Source: a virus
Direction: 5' to 3' (one strand)
Virus record (IMG/VR): IMGVR_UViG_3300022198_004556
Location: 1-27,206 of that record
Length of the DNA: 27,206 nt
A model generated the notes under the pieces. That model made no database searches and had not been told where the DNA came from. It was given only the letters and a program-made list of their open reading frames with translations. Positions 1 through 9,500 of the stretch are shown in pieces (position 1 is the first letter of the stretch; each line of letters opens with the position of its first letter). A program made the translations under genes and the position numbers.

Positions 1-878
1 ATGGCACGTTTCGTACAAAGACATATACTCCAGTAAAAAGAATTGCAAACAGAAACACTACGATTCCAGAAGAGCGCGACCAATTGTCTCTTCAAGATAG
101 CGCTACTGCTGGGCAAATTCTTAACATTGCGATTGACAGCGCTGGCTTGAATTACACAAGCCCTACAATCACAATTAGCGGTAATGGTTCAGGTGCTAGA
201 TTTGTCGCTGATGTTTTTGACAACAAGATCGTCAATGTTCGTTGCGACTCAAATGGCTTTGGTGGTTATCTGCACGGCGAAGGTTATGATTATGCAAAAG
301 TAATCGTGACTGATCCAGGTGGCGGTACAGGCGCTAAGCTAAGAGCAGTTATTTCTCCAAAGAGAGGCATTCATTACGACCCAGTCGATACATTAAAATG
401 TCGAGAACTGATGCTTCAGACAGACTTTATTGGGAACGAAGAGAACACAATCGTTGCGAACAGCACAGAGTTTTATCAAGTCGGCGTAATCAAAGACTTG
501 ACAATTTTCGGTGGCGACTCAGCATTTACAGGTAACACTGGGCAAGCCGCTAAGATTTTCACAATCGGCACAGTCAGTGGTGCTTGGGTAGAGAACGACA
601 CGTTCACTAATACCCTACAGACAGCCACAGCAAAAATTTATTACGTTGATACGAACACGCTATATTATTTCCAAGATGAAGAGACGGGGTTTGAAGAGTT
701 TGCGCTTGGTGACAACATTATCAATGAGCAAGGTGGAACTGCGCAAATTTTGGCTAAAGTAAATCCGGCAGTTGACGCATATTCGGGTGAGATTTTATAC
801 ATAAATACACTTGATAATGCGGTCACAAGAGAAGCCGCTCAAACCGAAGACATTCGAATAGTTATTCAGTTAGGATAA
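1..878 (+). CDS. 8: Baseplate wedge protein gp8, 3' part (5' end outside window)
   Basis: The reading frame is open from base 3 to the TAA at 876-878 (291 residues) and no start codon with a ribosome binding site is visible, so the gene begins upstream of the window. The last 30 residues (GEILYIN ... TEDIRIVIQLG) line up with the C-terminus of T4 gp8 (GEMIYMEN ... TEEINILFTF). Its place, directly before a large baseplate/fibre protein and upstream of genes 13-14-15, fits T4 order. gp8 is a dimeric component of the baseplate wedge. The first visible part is beta-rich, with Gly-rich turns (SGNGSGA, DPGGGTGA) that I do not recall from T4 gp8 and that may be an inserted beta domain. An in-frame TTG at 84 is not a credible start because good coding sequence continues upstream of it. 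Confidence 0.75.
   Translation, partial: GTFRTKTYTPVKRIANRNTTIPEERDQLSLQDSATAGQILNIAIDSAGLNYTSPTITISGNGSGARFVADVFDNKIVNVRCDSNGFGGYLHGEGYDYAKVIVTDPGGGTGAKLRAVISPKRGIHYDPVDTLKCRELMLQTDFIGNEENTIVANSTEFYQVGVIKDLTIFGGDSAFTGNTGQAAKIFTIGTVSGAWVENDTFTNTLQTATAKIYYVDTNTLYYFQDEETGFEEFALGDNIINEQGGTAQILAKVNPAVDAYSGEILYINTLDNAVTREAAQTEDIRIVIQLG
800..807 (+). promoter_or_regulatory. Possible late promoter (CATAAATA)
   Basis: CATAAATA matches the NATAAATA form of the T4-type late promoter, which is read by a gp55-like late sigma factor. It lies inside the 3' end of gene 8, 75 bases upstream of the ATG at 882. It differs from the T4 consensus TATAAATA at the first base, and it also encodes the gp8 residues around Tyr-Ile-Asn, so a chance match is possible. 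Confidence 0.35.
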
Positions 879-881
879 AAC

Positions 882-3800
882 ATGGCGACACAATTTACTT
901 CTAGTACATTATCGGGTCTCTATAACGACGATTATAGTGAGGCTGATAACTATTATCAGATACTCTTCAATAACGGGAGAGCGCTTCAGGCCAGAGAGTT
1001 AACTCAGCTACAGACGATGATCTATCAGGAGCTGGCACGCCTTGGAAAGAATATTTTCAAGGAAGGCGCAACTGTATCGTCGGGTGGTATGGCTGTTAAT
1101 GCAGGCTACGAATGGGTTAAAATATCTGCTACGAATGCAGGGGGTGCTTTCGCAGATATTCCTGTTGGTACTGTATTCAAGAACCCTATCACCAACGTAG
1201 AAGCCCGTGTACTAGAAGTAAGACCTCGCAACGGTTCTGATTTTGTTCTTGACACAGTGTACGTACAGTATACAAACGCTGGTGCAGACACGATTGGTTC
1301 GACGCCAACAAGATTTGGCGATGGTGAAGTTCTATACGATCAGTCTGGCGGTGGTTATCAACTTACCACGGAAGTGCCTAACGCTACGGGTCAAGGTGTT
1401 AAGTTTACTGTTGGCGAAGGTGACTTCTTTATTCTAGGTCACTTTGTGCACACCACAGAGCAGTCTCTTATTCTTTCGCCGTATACGACGATTGCCAATG
1501 CGACCGTTGGATTTAAGGTTGTTCAGGAAGTTATATCAGTCAACGACACAACTGCATTATACGACAATGCGAATGGTATTGTCAATACCGCATCGCCTGG
1601 TGCTGATCGCTATCGTATTCGCTTACAACTTGTTACACAAGATCAAATTACAAGTGACGATACCTTTGTCTTTTTGGCTACGGTCGAAAACTCTAAGATT
1701 GTCGAAGAGCTTAAAGAATCTGACGCTTACAACAAAATTCAAGAACTGATTGCTATGCGGACTCATGAAGAGTCTGGTAACTACATTGTCAATCCTTTTG
1801 TTGTAAACATTCAAGACGCAGTGGCAGGCGACTCAAGCTTAGAGCTTGTTGTGTCTCCCGGGCTTGCGTATATCAACGGCTATCGTGTAGATAAGACTTC
1901 ACCTACTAAACTTATCGTTCCTAGACCACAAGAAACCGAAACGGTTGAGAATGATGTAATTCCTATCGTCTATGGAAATTACTTCATTTCTGACAGTAAC
2001 AGGGGTCTTCCAAATCTTGACGCGTCTTCTGTTAATCTGTATAATGGATTTGGAGCTACAGGCACGATACTTGGTACTGCTAGAATTCGCGCAGTAGAAG
2101 AAGATGGTGCAAATCATCGCGTATACGTCTTCGACGTGGCAGTGGATTCTGCGCAAAGCTTACGTAACGCAAAGAGTGTCGGTACAGGCGGCACTGACGT
2201 ATTCAATCTAGTGAGAGAAGCAGACGGTGCAAAACTGTATGGAACTACAGACAACGATCTGCTGTTCCCGACTTCTCGCCCGCGCCCTGAGTCCTTTGCT
2301 GACGTTGTTCTCACAAAACAAATTCATGAAGGAAGCCTTGTAGCAGACGGAAGCGGTGTGATCACGCTTCAAACCCTTGCTTCTGGTCAAGCATACACTG
2401 ACACTTCTCTTTGGATTGTTGCATCTGCTGACTCTTCTGCACGTGCGCATACAGTTGGTACGCCTACGAACAGCGGGCGTGATGTGCAAGTCTCTGGATT
2501 GGTTGCGGGCAAGACTTACGAAGTGCTTTCGTATGTGCAGAAGACTGCGACTCGCAAAGCCAAGACTCTTACCACTGCTACAGCAACACTTGCGAAACAA
2601 ACCGATACGGTCAATGATGTGAACTATTATGAGTTTGCAGTGCCTGACATTTATGAAGTCGACTCTGCGAGAGCCAATGTTACGGGTGGTATTAACATGC
2701 TACCGAGCTTGTTGCTCGACGATGGTCAGCGCGACAACTATTATGCGAAAGGGCGCTTGATCATGAACGCCGCTGATAGTGCACCGCCGAATCTTTACGT
2801 CAAGTATCGCTACTTTGCACGTGGTGCTGGTGGTGATTTCTACGACGCTACTTCTTATGGGAACGTTCCTGTTGCATACAGAGATATTCCAAATCATACG
2901 CTAAAAGATGGTACGGTTGTAAATCTTCGCAACTACCTTGATTTCCGTCCAGACGAAACTGCGTTTGGTACAGCCGCCAGCATTTTTGATTTGCCGCGTA
3001 ACGGAGACAATATCACTGCTGATGTTAGCTACTATTTGCCTCGCGCGGACAAGCTTTTGCTCACGCAGGAAGGCGAGATTCAATTGCTTCTAGGGCAGCA
3101 AGCCGCTAATCCTCAGTACAAGCAAGCGCCAGACAATGCTCTTGAGATTTACAAGATTCTTCTCAATGCAAACACGCTTGATGAAAACGATGTTCAGGTA
3201 ACTCCTATTGAGCACAAGCGTTATACAATGGCGGATATCGCTAAAATTGAAGCTAAGTTGGACGATCTTGAAGAATTCACAACGCTTAGTCTTCTAGAAC
3301 TTGAGCAAAAACTTAATGCGGCTCTTGACAGCGATGGTAATGAGCGTGTAGAAAGTGGTTCGCAAGTTGATGACTTCGGTGATCAGACTAGTGCTGATAC
3401 CAATAACGACGACTATGCGGCGTCTATCGATCCCGAAAGTAAGTTGATTAGACCTCAAGTTGACGAAGATAACATTCGGCTTGTAATTGACAATACACTT
3501 TCTTCGAACATTTTGAAGAAAGGCGATAATGTTTATATCAACTACGATTCTGAAGAGTGGGCTTATCAGTCCGTTGCTTCGCGTTCGATCAAGATTAATC
3601 CCTTTGGGCTCGTTGATAACGTTGGTGTTATCAAGCTTTCTCCGACCACTGACGAATGGAAAGAATCAAAAGAAGACGCAGAAAAAGCTGTTGCAGGTTC
3701 GGCTCGCTTAGATAAAAAGCAAGCGTTCCTCTGGAACAACTGGATGTGGAACTGGTTTGGTCGTAGTCTTGAAGATATTGATGTTAGCAGATTCAGCGAG

Positions 3801-6278
3801 CTTCGCTCTGTAAACCCAAGAATTCGTCAACGCGCACTTATTCAATTGCGTGAAAAGTACGCATCGACAGTAACGACTTCTCCGAGATATGGTAACGGGC
3901 GTTTTGTGTCTCGTGTGGTTCCTTCTGATACGCTTCGTGAAGTTGTTGGTAAGCGTATTATCGATCTAGCGTTGATTCCATGGATTCGTTCTAGAAAGAT
4001 TTACTTCCATGCGAAGGGTCTTAAGCCTAATACGAAGTTTACTCCTTTCTTCGATGGGCAGAAAGTAACAGAATGGTGTCGACAAGAATCTTCGTTCGTT
4101 CAATATTCTGATCGCACAGATGATAACGGAAACAAGTATACGCATCAAGCTATCACTGCGCATCCGAGTGGTTCGTCTGAACTTATTTCGAATGCAAACG
4201 GTGAAATTATTGGATCGTTCTTTGTTCCCAATATTCGCCCATCTTACTACGTAAATCGTGTAAATGCAACTGCTAGACAGAAAGCGACGGGTACAAGATT
4301 TAGATCAGGTATTCGTGAATTCAAGTTGCTTGACATTGATACAAATGACTGGGCGGCGGCAGGAAGTAAAGCCTTTGCGTACTATGTTGCGCAGGGTGCG
4401 ATCTGGAATCACTGGAACAATGTGATTTCAACAAGACCGACTGAGTACTGGTGGCCTTTAGCTAACTGGTCGAATTTCCCACAAGCGTATAATTCTAAAG
4501 AACTTCAGAATTATCTGAATCAGGTTCGTGCCGCTGAAGTTCAGCTTGTCGATCCTAAGCTTGCTGGTAAGTACGGTCCTGGAGCCGCTCCGCTTTCTCT
4601 TGCGGCTCTGAATGGGCTTGACGCTACTGGTCAAATGTCTCAGGTTCTTTCTGACTATATTGATGTGGATCAGAATCAGTTTGCATCGAACATTGTTTCG
4701 ACAATGACTGCGCCTCAGAATCCTCTGGCGCAAACGTTCTACGTTGATAATCAATTTGGTGTGACGCTGACAAGCATTCAGCTATACTTTAGAACAAAAG
4801 ACACTGGAAATCTACCCGTTGCGGTTCATTTGCGGCCCGTGGTAAATGGGCGTCCGTCGCACAATGAAATTGTTCCAGATTCTCACGTGTATCTGAATCC
4901 AAGTCAAGTGACTGCTGTTGGTACGAATCCTACGCTTTCTGTGATTCAAGAAAGACCTACAACATTTACGTTCGAAGAGCCAGTGTTCCTGAAGCCTTGG
5001 ACTCACTATGCAATTGTTGTTACGTCTCAGTCTACTGAATATGAATTGTTCAGCGCTAAGACTCAGGAACCCGTGTTCGGTTCTACGTCTAGAATCGTTA
5101 CAACGCAACCCGCTCCTGGTTCTCTCTTCTTGCCTCAGAACGGTGTGTTCTGGCTTGAAACGAAAGATCAAGATATCATGTACAGACTTAAGAGAGCGAA
5201 GTTTGATCTTGGCGGTGGCAGTTTGATTCTTAAGAATGCTAGACTTCCCGACAAGCTTCTTAAAGAGAATCCGCTTCAGATGTACAGCGGCACGAAGAAA
5301 GTGTATGTTCATCATATGTGTCACGGGCTTGAGCCTGGCGATCTTGCGTATGTTGATAGTGCAGAAGATATTGCAGGCATCACAGCCAACACATGGATCA
5401 ATGGATCACACGTTGTTGACTCTGCTGACGTAAACGGATATACTTTCCGTTACGATTCTGCTGGTGGTTCTGCACCTCTTGCGAATTCTTCTGCTATCGG
5501 TGGCGGCGATAAAGTTCTGTCGCGTCGAAACGCAATCTTTAATGTTGTGAATCCATACATTGAAACAATCGTTCCGAATAATACTTCGATTGACATTTCT
5601 GCTAAATTCACTGAAGGTAAGAACATTTCTAGCACACGTATCAATGCCGCGGGTCGATGGACGCAGGATGCTGAGTACTCGCGTATTACGCTCAAGCAAA
5701 ACGTTGACTTCCAGACACCAAAAGCAATTTACAACTTCGCCGCCCAAGAACTTAATCTCGGTGCAGGGGTTGCTTCAACTTACGTCAAACTAGATTTGAA
5801 GACCGCGAACGATTATGTTTCTCCAGTAATTGATCTACAAAGAGCTTCTTACGTGCTTGTCGGCTACTGTCAGGACAATCCTGATGTGACGCCTCATATC
5901 AATGCTGTTGATGAAACACAACCTACAGGCGGTACGACAGGATCTAAGCATATCACGGCACCCGTGTTCCTTGAGCAAGACGCAGTTGGTATTGAAGCAC
6001 GATCCCTTGTAAATATTCCTGACGCGGCTGATATTGTAATGTACTATCGAACCGCATCTTCTGATGAGAATATATACGAGAAGTACTGGACGCAACAGCC
6101 TCCCGTTGATGGCATTCCATACGACAATAGTCAAACGTATCGTGACGCACAATGGCTTGCTGGTGGAAAAGGTGGAACGCTCAAACCTTTCAACCAAGTT
6201 CAAGTTAAATTTATTCTGAAAGGTGCTGATGCCGCTCCTTCGTTGAGGAATCTGAGACTTAGATATCTGGCGGTATAA
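882..6278 (+). CDS. Giant DUF4815-type baseplate/tail-fibre hub protein (1,798 aa)
   Basis: The start ATG at 882 is preceded by AGGA at 872-875, and the gene begins three bases after the gp8 stop. The N-terminus (residues 5-60, with NNGRALQARELTQLQ) is the typical opening of the DUF4815 family, large virion proteins encoded next to gene 8 in marine T4-like phages. Later landmarks are an FN3-like stretch around residues 540-600; a helical, probably coiled-coil segment near residues 783-815 (MADIAKIEAKLDDLEEF); the motif RSRKIYFHAKGLKPNTKFTP near 1030-1050; and a jelly-roll-like region starting PLAQTFYVDN at residue 1281. The family is seen in virions and probably does what T4 gp10 and neighbouring fibre-attachment proteins do, holding fibres to the baseplate rim. 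That role is inferred from position and family. It is far longer than T4 gp10 (about 600 residues), and no frameshift or truncation is seen. Confidence 0.8.
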   Translation: MATQFTSSTLSGLYNDDYSEADNYYQILFNNGRALQARELTQLQTMIYQELARLGKNIFKEGATVSSGGMAVNAGYEWVKISATNAGGAFADIPVGTVFKNPITNVEARVLEVRPRNGSDFVLDTVYVQYTNAGADTIGSTPTRFGDGEVLYDQSGGGYQLTTEVPNATGQGVKFTVGEGDFFILGHFVHTTEQSLILSPYTTIANATVGFKVVQEVISVNDTTALYDNANGIVNTASPGADRYRIRLQLVTQDQITSDDTFVFLATVENSKIVEELKESDAYNKIQELIAMRTHEESGNYIVNPFVVNIQDAVAGDSSLELVVSPGLAYINGYRVDKTSPTKLIVPRPQETETVENDVIPIVYGNYFISDSNRGLPNLDASSVNLYNGFGATGTILGTARIRAVEEDGANHRVYVFDVAVDSAQSLRNAKSVGTGGTDVFNLVREADGAKLYGTTDNDLLFPTSRPRPESFADVVLTKQIHEGSLVADGSGVITLQTLASGQAYTDTSLWIVASADSSARAHTVGTPTNSGRDVQVSGLVAGKTYEVLSYVQKTATRKAKTLTTATATLAKQTDTVNDVNYYEFAVPDIYEVDSARANVTGGINMLPSLLLDDGQRDNYYAKGRLIMNAADSAPPNLYVKYRYFARGAGGDFYDATSYGNVPVAYRDIPNHTLKDGTVVNLRNYLDFRPDETAFGTAASIFDLPRNGDNITADVSYYLPRADKLLLTQEGEIQLLLGQQAANPQYKQAPDNALEIYKILLNANTLDENDVQVTPIEHKRYTMADIAKIEAKLDDLEEFTTLSLLELEQKLNAALDSDGNERVESGSQVDDFGDQTSADTNNDDYAASIDPESKLIRPQVDEDNIRLVIDNTLSSNILKKGDNVYINYDSEEWAYQSVASRSIKINPFGLVDNVGVIKLSPTTDEWKESKEDAEKAVAGSARLDKKQAFLWNNWMWNWFGRSLEDIDVSRFSELRSVNPRIRQRALIQLREKYASTVTTSPRYGNGRFVSRVVPSDTLREVVGKRIIDLALIPWIRSRKIYFHAKGLKPNTKFTPFFDGQKVTEWCRQESSFVQYSDRTDDNGNKYTHQAITAHPSGSSELISNANGEIIGSFFVPNIRPSYYVNRVNATARQKATGTRFRSGIREFKLLDIDTNDWAAAGSKAFAYYVAQGAIWNHWNNVISTRPTEYWWPLANWSNFPQAYNSKELQNYLNQVRAAEVQLVDPKLAGKYGPGAAPLSLAALNGLDATGQMSQVLSDYIDVDQNQFASNIVSTMTAPQNPLAQTFYVDNQFGVTLTSIQLYFRTKDTGNLPVAVHLRPVVNGRPSHNEIVPDSHVYLNPSQVTAVGTNPTLSVIQERPTTFTFEEPVFLKPWTHYAIVVTSQSTEYELFSAKTQEPVFGSTSRIVTTQPAPGSLFLPQNGVFWLETKDQDIMYRLKRAKFDLGGGSLILKNARLPDKLLKENPLQMYSGTKKVYVHHMCHGLEPGDLAYVDSAEDIAGITANTWINGSHVVDSADVNGYTFRYDSAGGSAPLANSSAIGGGDKVLSRRNAIFNVVNPYIETIVPNNTSIDISAKFTEGKNISSTRINAAGRWTQDAEYSRITLKQNVDFQTPKAIYNFAAQELNLGAGVASTYVKLDLKTANDYVSPVIDLQRASYVLVGYCQDNPDVTPHINAVDETQPTGGTTGSKHITAPVFLEQDAVGIEARSLVNIPDAADIVMYYRTASSDENIYEKYWTQQPPVDGIPYDNSQTYRDAQWLAGGKGGTLKPFNQVQVKFILKGADAAPSLRNLRLRYLAV

Positions 6279-6511
6279 TGAGCAAATATGTGCCGGTGAA
6301 AGGCTACTCTGGCTTAGTTCGTGATACAGAAACTAATGCATTAATCAATGTAAATAGTTCTGAAATCGAACAAGCCAGAGAGCGTAAGCGTCTCAAGCTC
6401 CAGAAAAAAGAAGAAGAGCAGACCCTTAAAATCAGAGTGGAATCGATTGAGAATGACTTAACAGAAATCAAAAGCTTATTAAAAGCCTTGCTTGAAAATT
6501 CTTATAAATAA
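6278..6511 (+). CDS. Small coiled-coil protein (77 aa), function unknown
   Basis: The ATG shares its A with the TAA stop of the preceding gene (TAATG at 6276-6280), which suggests translational coupling; no strong separate ribosome binding site is visible. The N-terminal half resembles the short opening YVPVKGYSGLVRDTETNAL seen in small proteins of marine T4-like phages, in which the phrase about a free or attached 'true' peptide is followed by IINVN-like residues. Residues 28-75 form a charged heptad-like helix (EQARERKRLKLQKKEEEQ, then IESIENDLTEIKSLLKALLE), so a coiled-coil oligomer is likely. It could be a virion accessory or chaperone for the neighbouring giant proteins; this is inference from position only. 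A late promoter sequence overlaps its last codons. Confidence 0.7.
   Translation: MSKYVPVKGYSGLVRDTETNALINVNSSEIEQARERKRLKLQKKEEEQTLKIRVESIENDLTEIKSLLKALLENSYK
6503..6510 (+). promoter_or_regulatory. T4-type late promoter TATAAATA
   Basis: A perfect TATAAATA overlaps the final codons (Tyr-Lys-stop) of the small coiled-coil gene and lies 34 bases upstream of the ATG of the 3,237-residue repeat protein. T4-like phages use this single -10-like element for late transcription by host RNA polymerase with gp55 and gp33. It gives the repeat protein its own late transcript start. Confidence 0.8.
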
Positions 6512-6544
6512 GACATAATCGCTTTTTTGGTTGTCGAGAAATTA

Positions 6545-9500
6545 ATGTCATTACGTCCTCTTAAACATTTTGGTGCAGGCGCTTTTAAAGAGCTTCTTAC
6601 TTCTGAAGAAGACTACTTGGCTTATCAGGCTGGTTATCATCTTGGGCAGATGACAACCGATGATTTGTCTGCACTCTCAATCAACGATCAAGGTACCCTT
6701 GTCGGTATCTATGAGGACACTTTCTATACTTCTGGCATTGGTTCAATTCCTGGCGAGACCATCGCAAGAACATTCGAAGTAAACCATCTTTCTGATATCG
6801 AAAGTTCGATTCATACAACGACTTTCACTGAAGGCTATATTCCTCTGCCTTCGACAGTCTATGTTGGCGATACACTTCAAATTACCATTGCTGGCTCTGC
6901 CGCTAGCTCTGGTGCAGGCTTTGAAGAAATAGAATATCAGATTGGTCTTACGGGTTCTGCTCAGTATAGCATCACAAGCGTTACCTCGACTCCTACTCCT
7001 ACGAACACAACTGGTCTGCAAGCCACGTGGGAAGATTATCAAAATGGCTCGTTGTCTGGTTCTTATCAGACAGTGTTTTCTATTCAGGTAACAAACACGG
7101 GTATTCTTAACTTTACCGTCAACGCTACTTCTACTGATCTTCAAAACGCTACGCCTAGCGCCTTTGATAACATTCAGTTCAACTCTGTACGCGTCGAGCC
7201 TCAGCAAAAGCCAAACACTGCTGGTGCAATCTACGAACTATACCAAAACGATGCAAACGTTTCTTCGCTTCAGACTTCGCCTCTAAAGAGAAATCCTTTC
7301 TACTGGAATCGGGCCGCAAACCCTCCAGGGCTGAAAGAAATGAGCGACGCTGAAATTGATATCGTTTGTGAAAGACTTCTTAAAAAGATTTTTGCAAACG
7401 ATCTTCCTGGAACGTTTAGACTGTCGTCAGCATCTCCTGGTCCGGATTGGTCAGAGTTTCTCCAAGACGTTTTTGTTGACACACGTGGTGACGGAACGCG
7501 TCTCGGCTATTCTATCTGGATCAAAGTTCAAGGCATCAAGCCTACTCGCGTAAATCCTCTTTCTCCTCTTAGAGTCAATAATGAGTTTGGTGGTATTCGT
7601 GAGCTAAGCGAGCCAGAAATGCAGTTCACTTTCGGCGAAAGAATGAAGAAAGTGATCATGGATACTGGTATCGGTACGTATGAACTACGTGCTTCTGCTG
7701 ATGGTCCTCCTACAGCACCAGGTACGTGGGAAGCAAGAGGTAGTGCAGTTGACACCATTCTTACCTACGAAGAAGAAAAGACCTATATTGCCACAGACAG
7801 CTATGAGTTAAACTATCTCACAGATTACGAAGCTACGTACACGGGTGATTACTCCGGCGACTATGTACCCACTTATGAAAGTGATTACATTGGTGATTAT
7901 GTGCCCGACTATGCTGGTGATTACAGCGGCGACTACGAAGGTACGTATTCTGGCACGTATAGTGGTGACTATACGCAGAACTATCTGGGCGATTATCTCA
8001 CAGAATACGTTCAGAATTACGAAGGTGAATTCACAGGCGATTATGTCCCGAACTACGAGGGTGTGGACATTCTTGAAGCCTATACAAGCGATTACGAAGC
8101 GGCTGACGCTGAAGAGCCTTACGTTGTTCCTTACGACGAAGCCGGCTATACTGGTAACTATATCAGCGATTACACTGGTGACTTCACAGAAGTTTATTCT
8201 GGCAACTTCACTGATACCTACATTTCTGACGTATACACTGGTAATTTCCTAGTTGATTACACTGGTGATTACGAGAGTGGTTACACTGGTAACTTCCTTG
8301 AGAACTATGTTGATGACCAATACACTGGTAACTTCTTAGAAGATTACATCGGTGACTTCCTTGAGCAATACACCGGTGACTTCTTGCAGAATTACGTTGA
8401 TAATTCTTATATCGGCGAATTCACTGCTATCTACACTGGTGATTTTATTGAAACATATTCTGGTGATTTTCTTCAGAACTATGTTGATGATCAATACACT
8501 GGTAACTACACTGACGAATACACTGGCGATTTTCTTGTAACATACAGCGGTGACTTCTTACAGAATTACGTTGACGACCAATACACTGGTAACTTCACTG
8601 AAGTTTATACTGGTGATTTCCTTGAGCAATACACTGGCAATTTTACTTCAGAATATGCTCAAGACGTTTATATTGGTAATTACGTTAGCGATTACACTGG
8701 TGACTTTTTAACACAATACACAGGAAACTTCTTAGAGAACTATGTACAAGCGCAGTACATTGGCAATTACTCAGAAGTTTATTCTGGTGATTTTATTGAA
8801 ACATATTCTGGTGACTTTACTCAGAACTATGTTGATGATCAATACACTGGTAACTTCCTTGATAATTACACTGGCGATTACGTTTCAGACTATACAGGTG
8901 ACTTCACTCAAAACTATGTTGATGCTCAATACACTGGTAACTTCACCGTAATTTACACCGGTGATTTTCTTGCGCAGTATACCGGGGACTTTGTTTCTGA
9001 GTATGCTCAAGAAACTTACATTGGCAACTATGTTAGTGACTACACTGGCGATTTCCTCACGAATTATACAGGCAATTTCCTTGAGAACTATGTTGACGAC
9101 CAATACACTGGTAACTTCTTAGAAATTTATTCTGGTGATTTTCTAACCACGTATTCTGGTGATTTTCTTCAGAACTATGTGCAGGCGCTTTATACCGGTA
9201 ACTTCCTCCAGAATTACACCGGAGATTACGTTGCAAATTATTCTGGTGATTTTCTTCAGAACTATGTACAAGCACAGTACACTGGTAACTTTATATCTAG
9301 TTACACAGGAGATTTTACTGCGCTTTACACTGGTGACTACGAATCTCTGTACGTTCAAACAAACTACACCGGTAACTATGTCAGCGATTACACTGGCGAC
9401 TTCTTATCACAGTACACCGGCGACTTTTTAGAGAATTACGTTGATGATCAATACACTGGCAACTTTACAGAAAATTATGTCGATGATACTTACACTGGTA

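Noticed and set aside
4812-5324. 170-codon open frame on the - strand inside the DUF4815 gene
   Set aside because: It lies antisense to a conserved region, has no start signal and an Arg/Asn-rich composition typical of shadow frames.
6521-6530. T-run after the small coiled-coil gene as a terminator
   Set aside because: The run of T at about 6523-6528 has no GC-rich hairpin before it.
6527-6544. TTG at 6527 as start of the giant repeat protein
   Set aside because: No ribosome binding site and only 17 bases from the late promoter; the ATG at 6545 starts the recognisable N-terminus.
7845-8252. 135-codon + strand frame overlapping the array in another register
   Set aside because: Thr/Ile-rich peptide made by frame-shifted repeat codons; the main frame is unbroken and has the conserved pattern.
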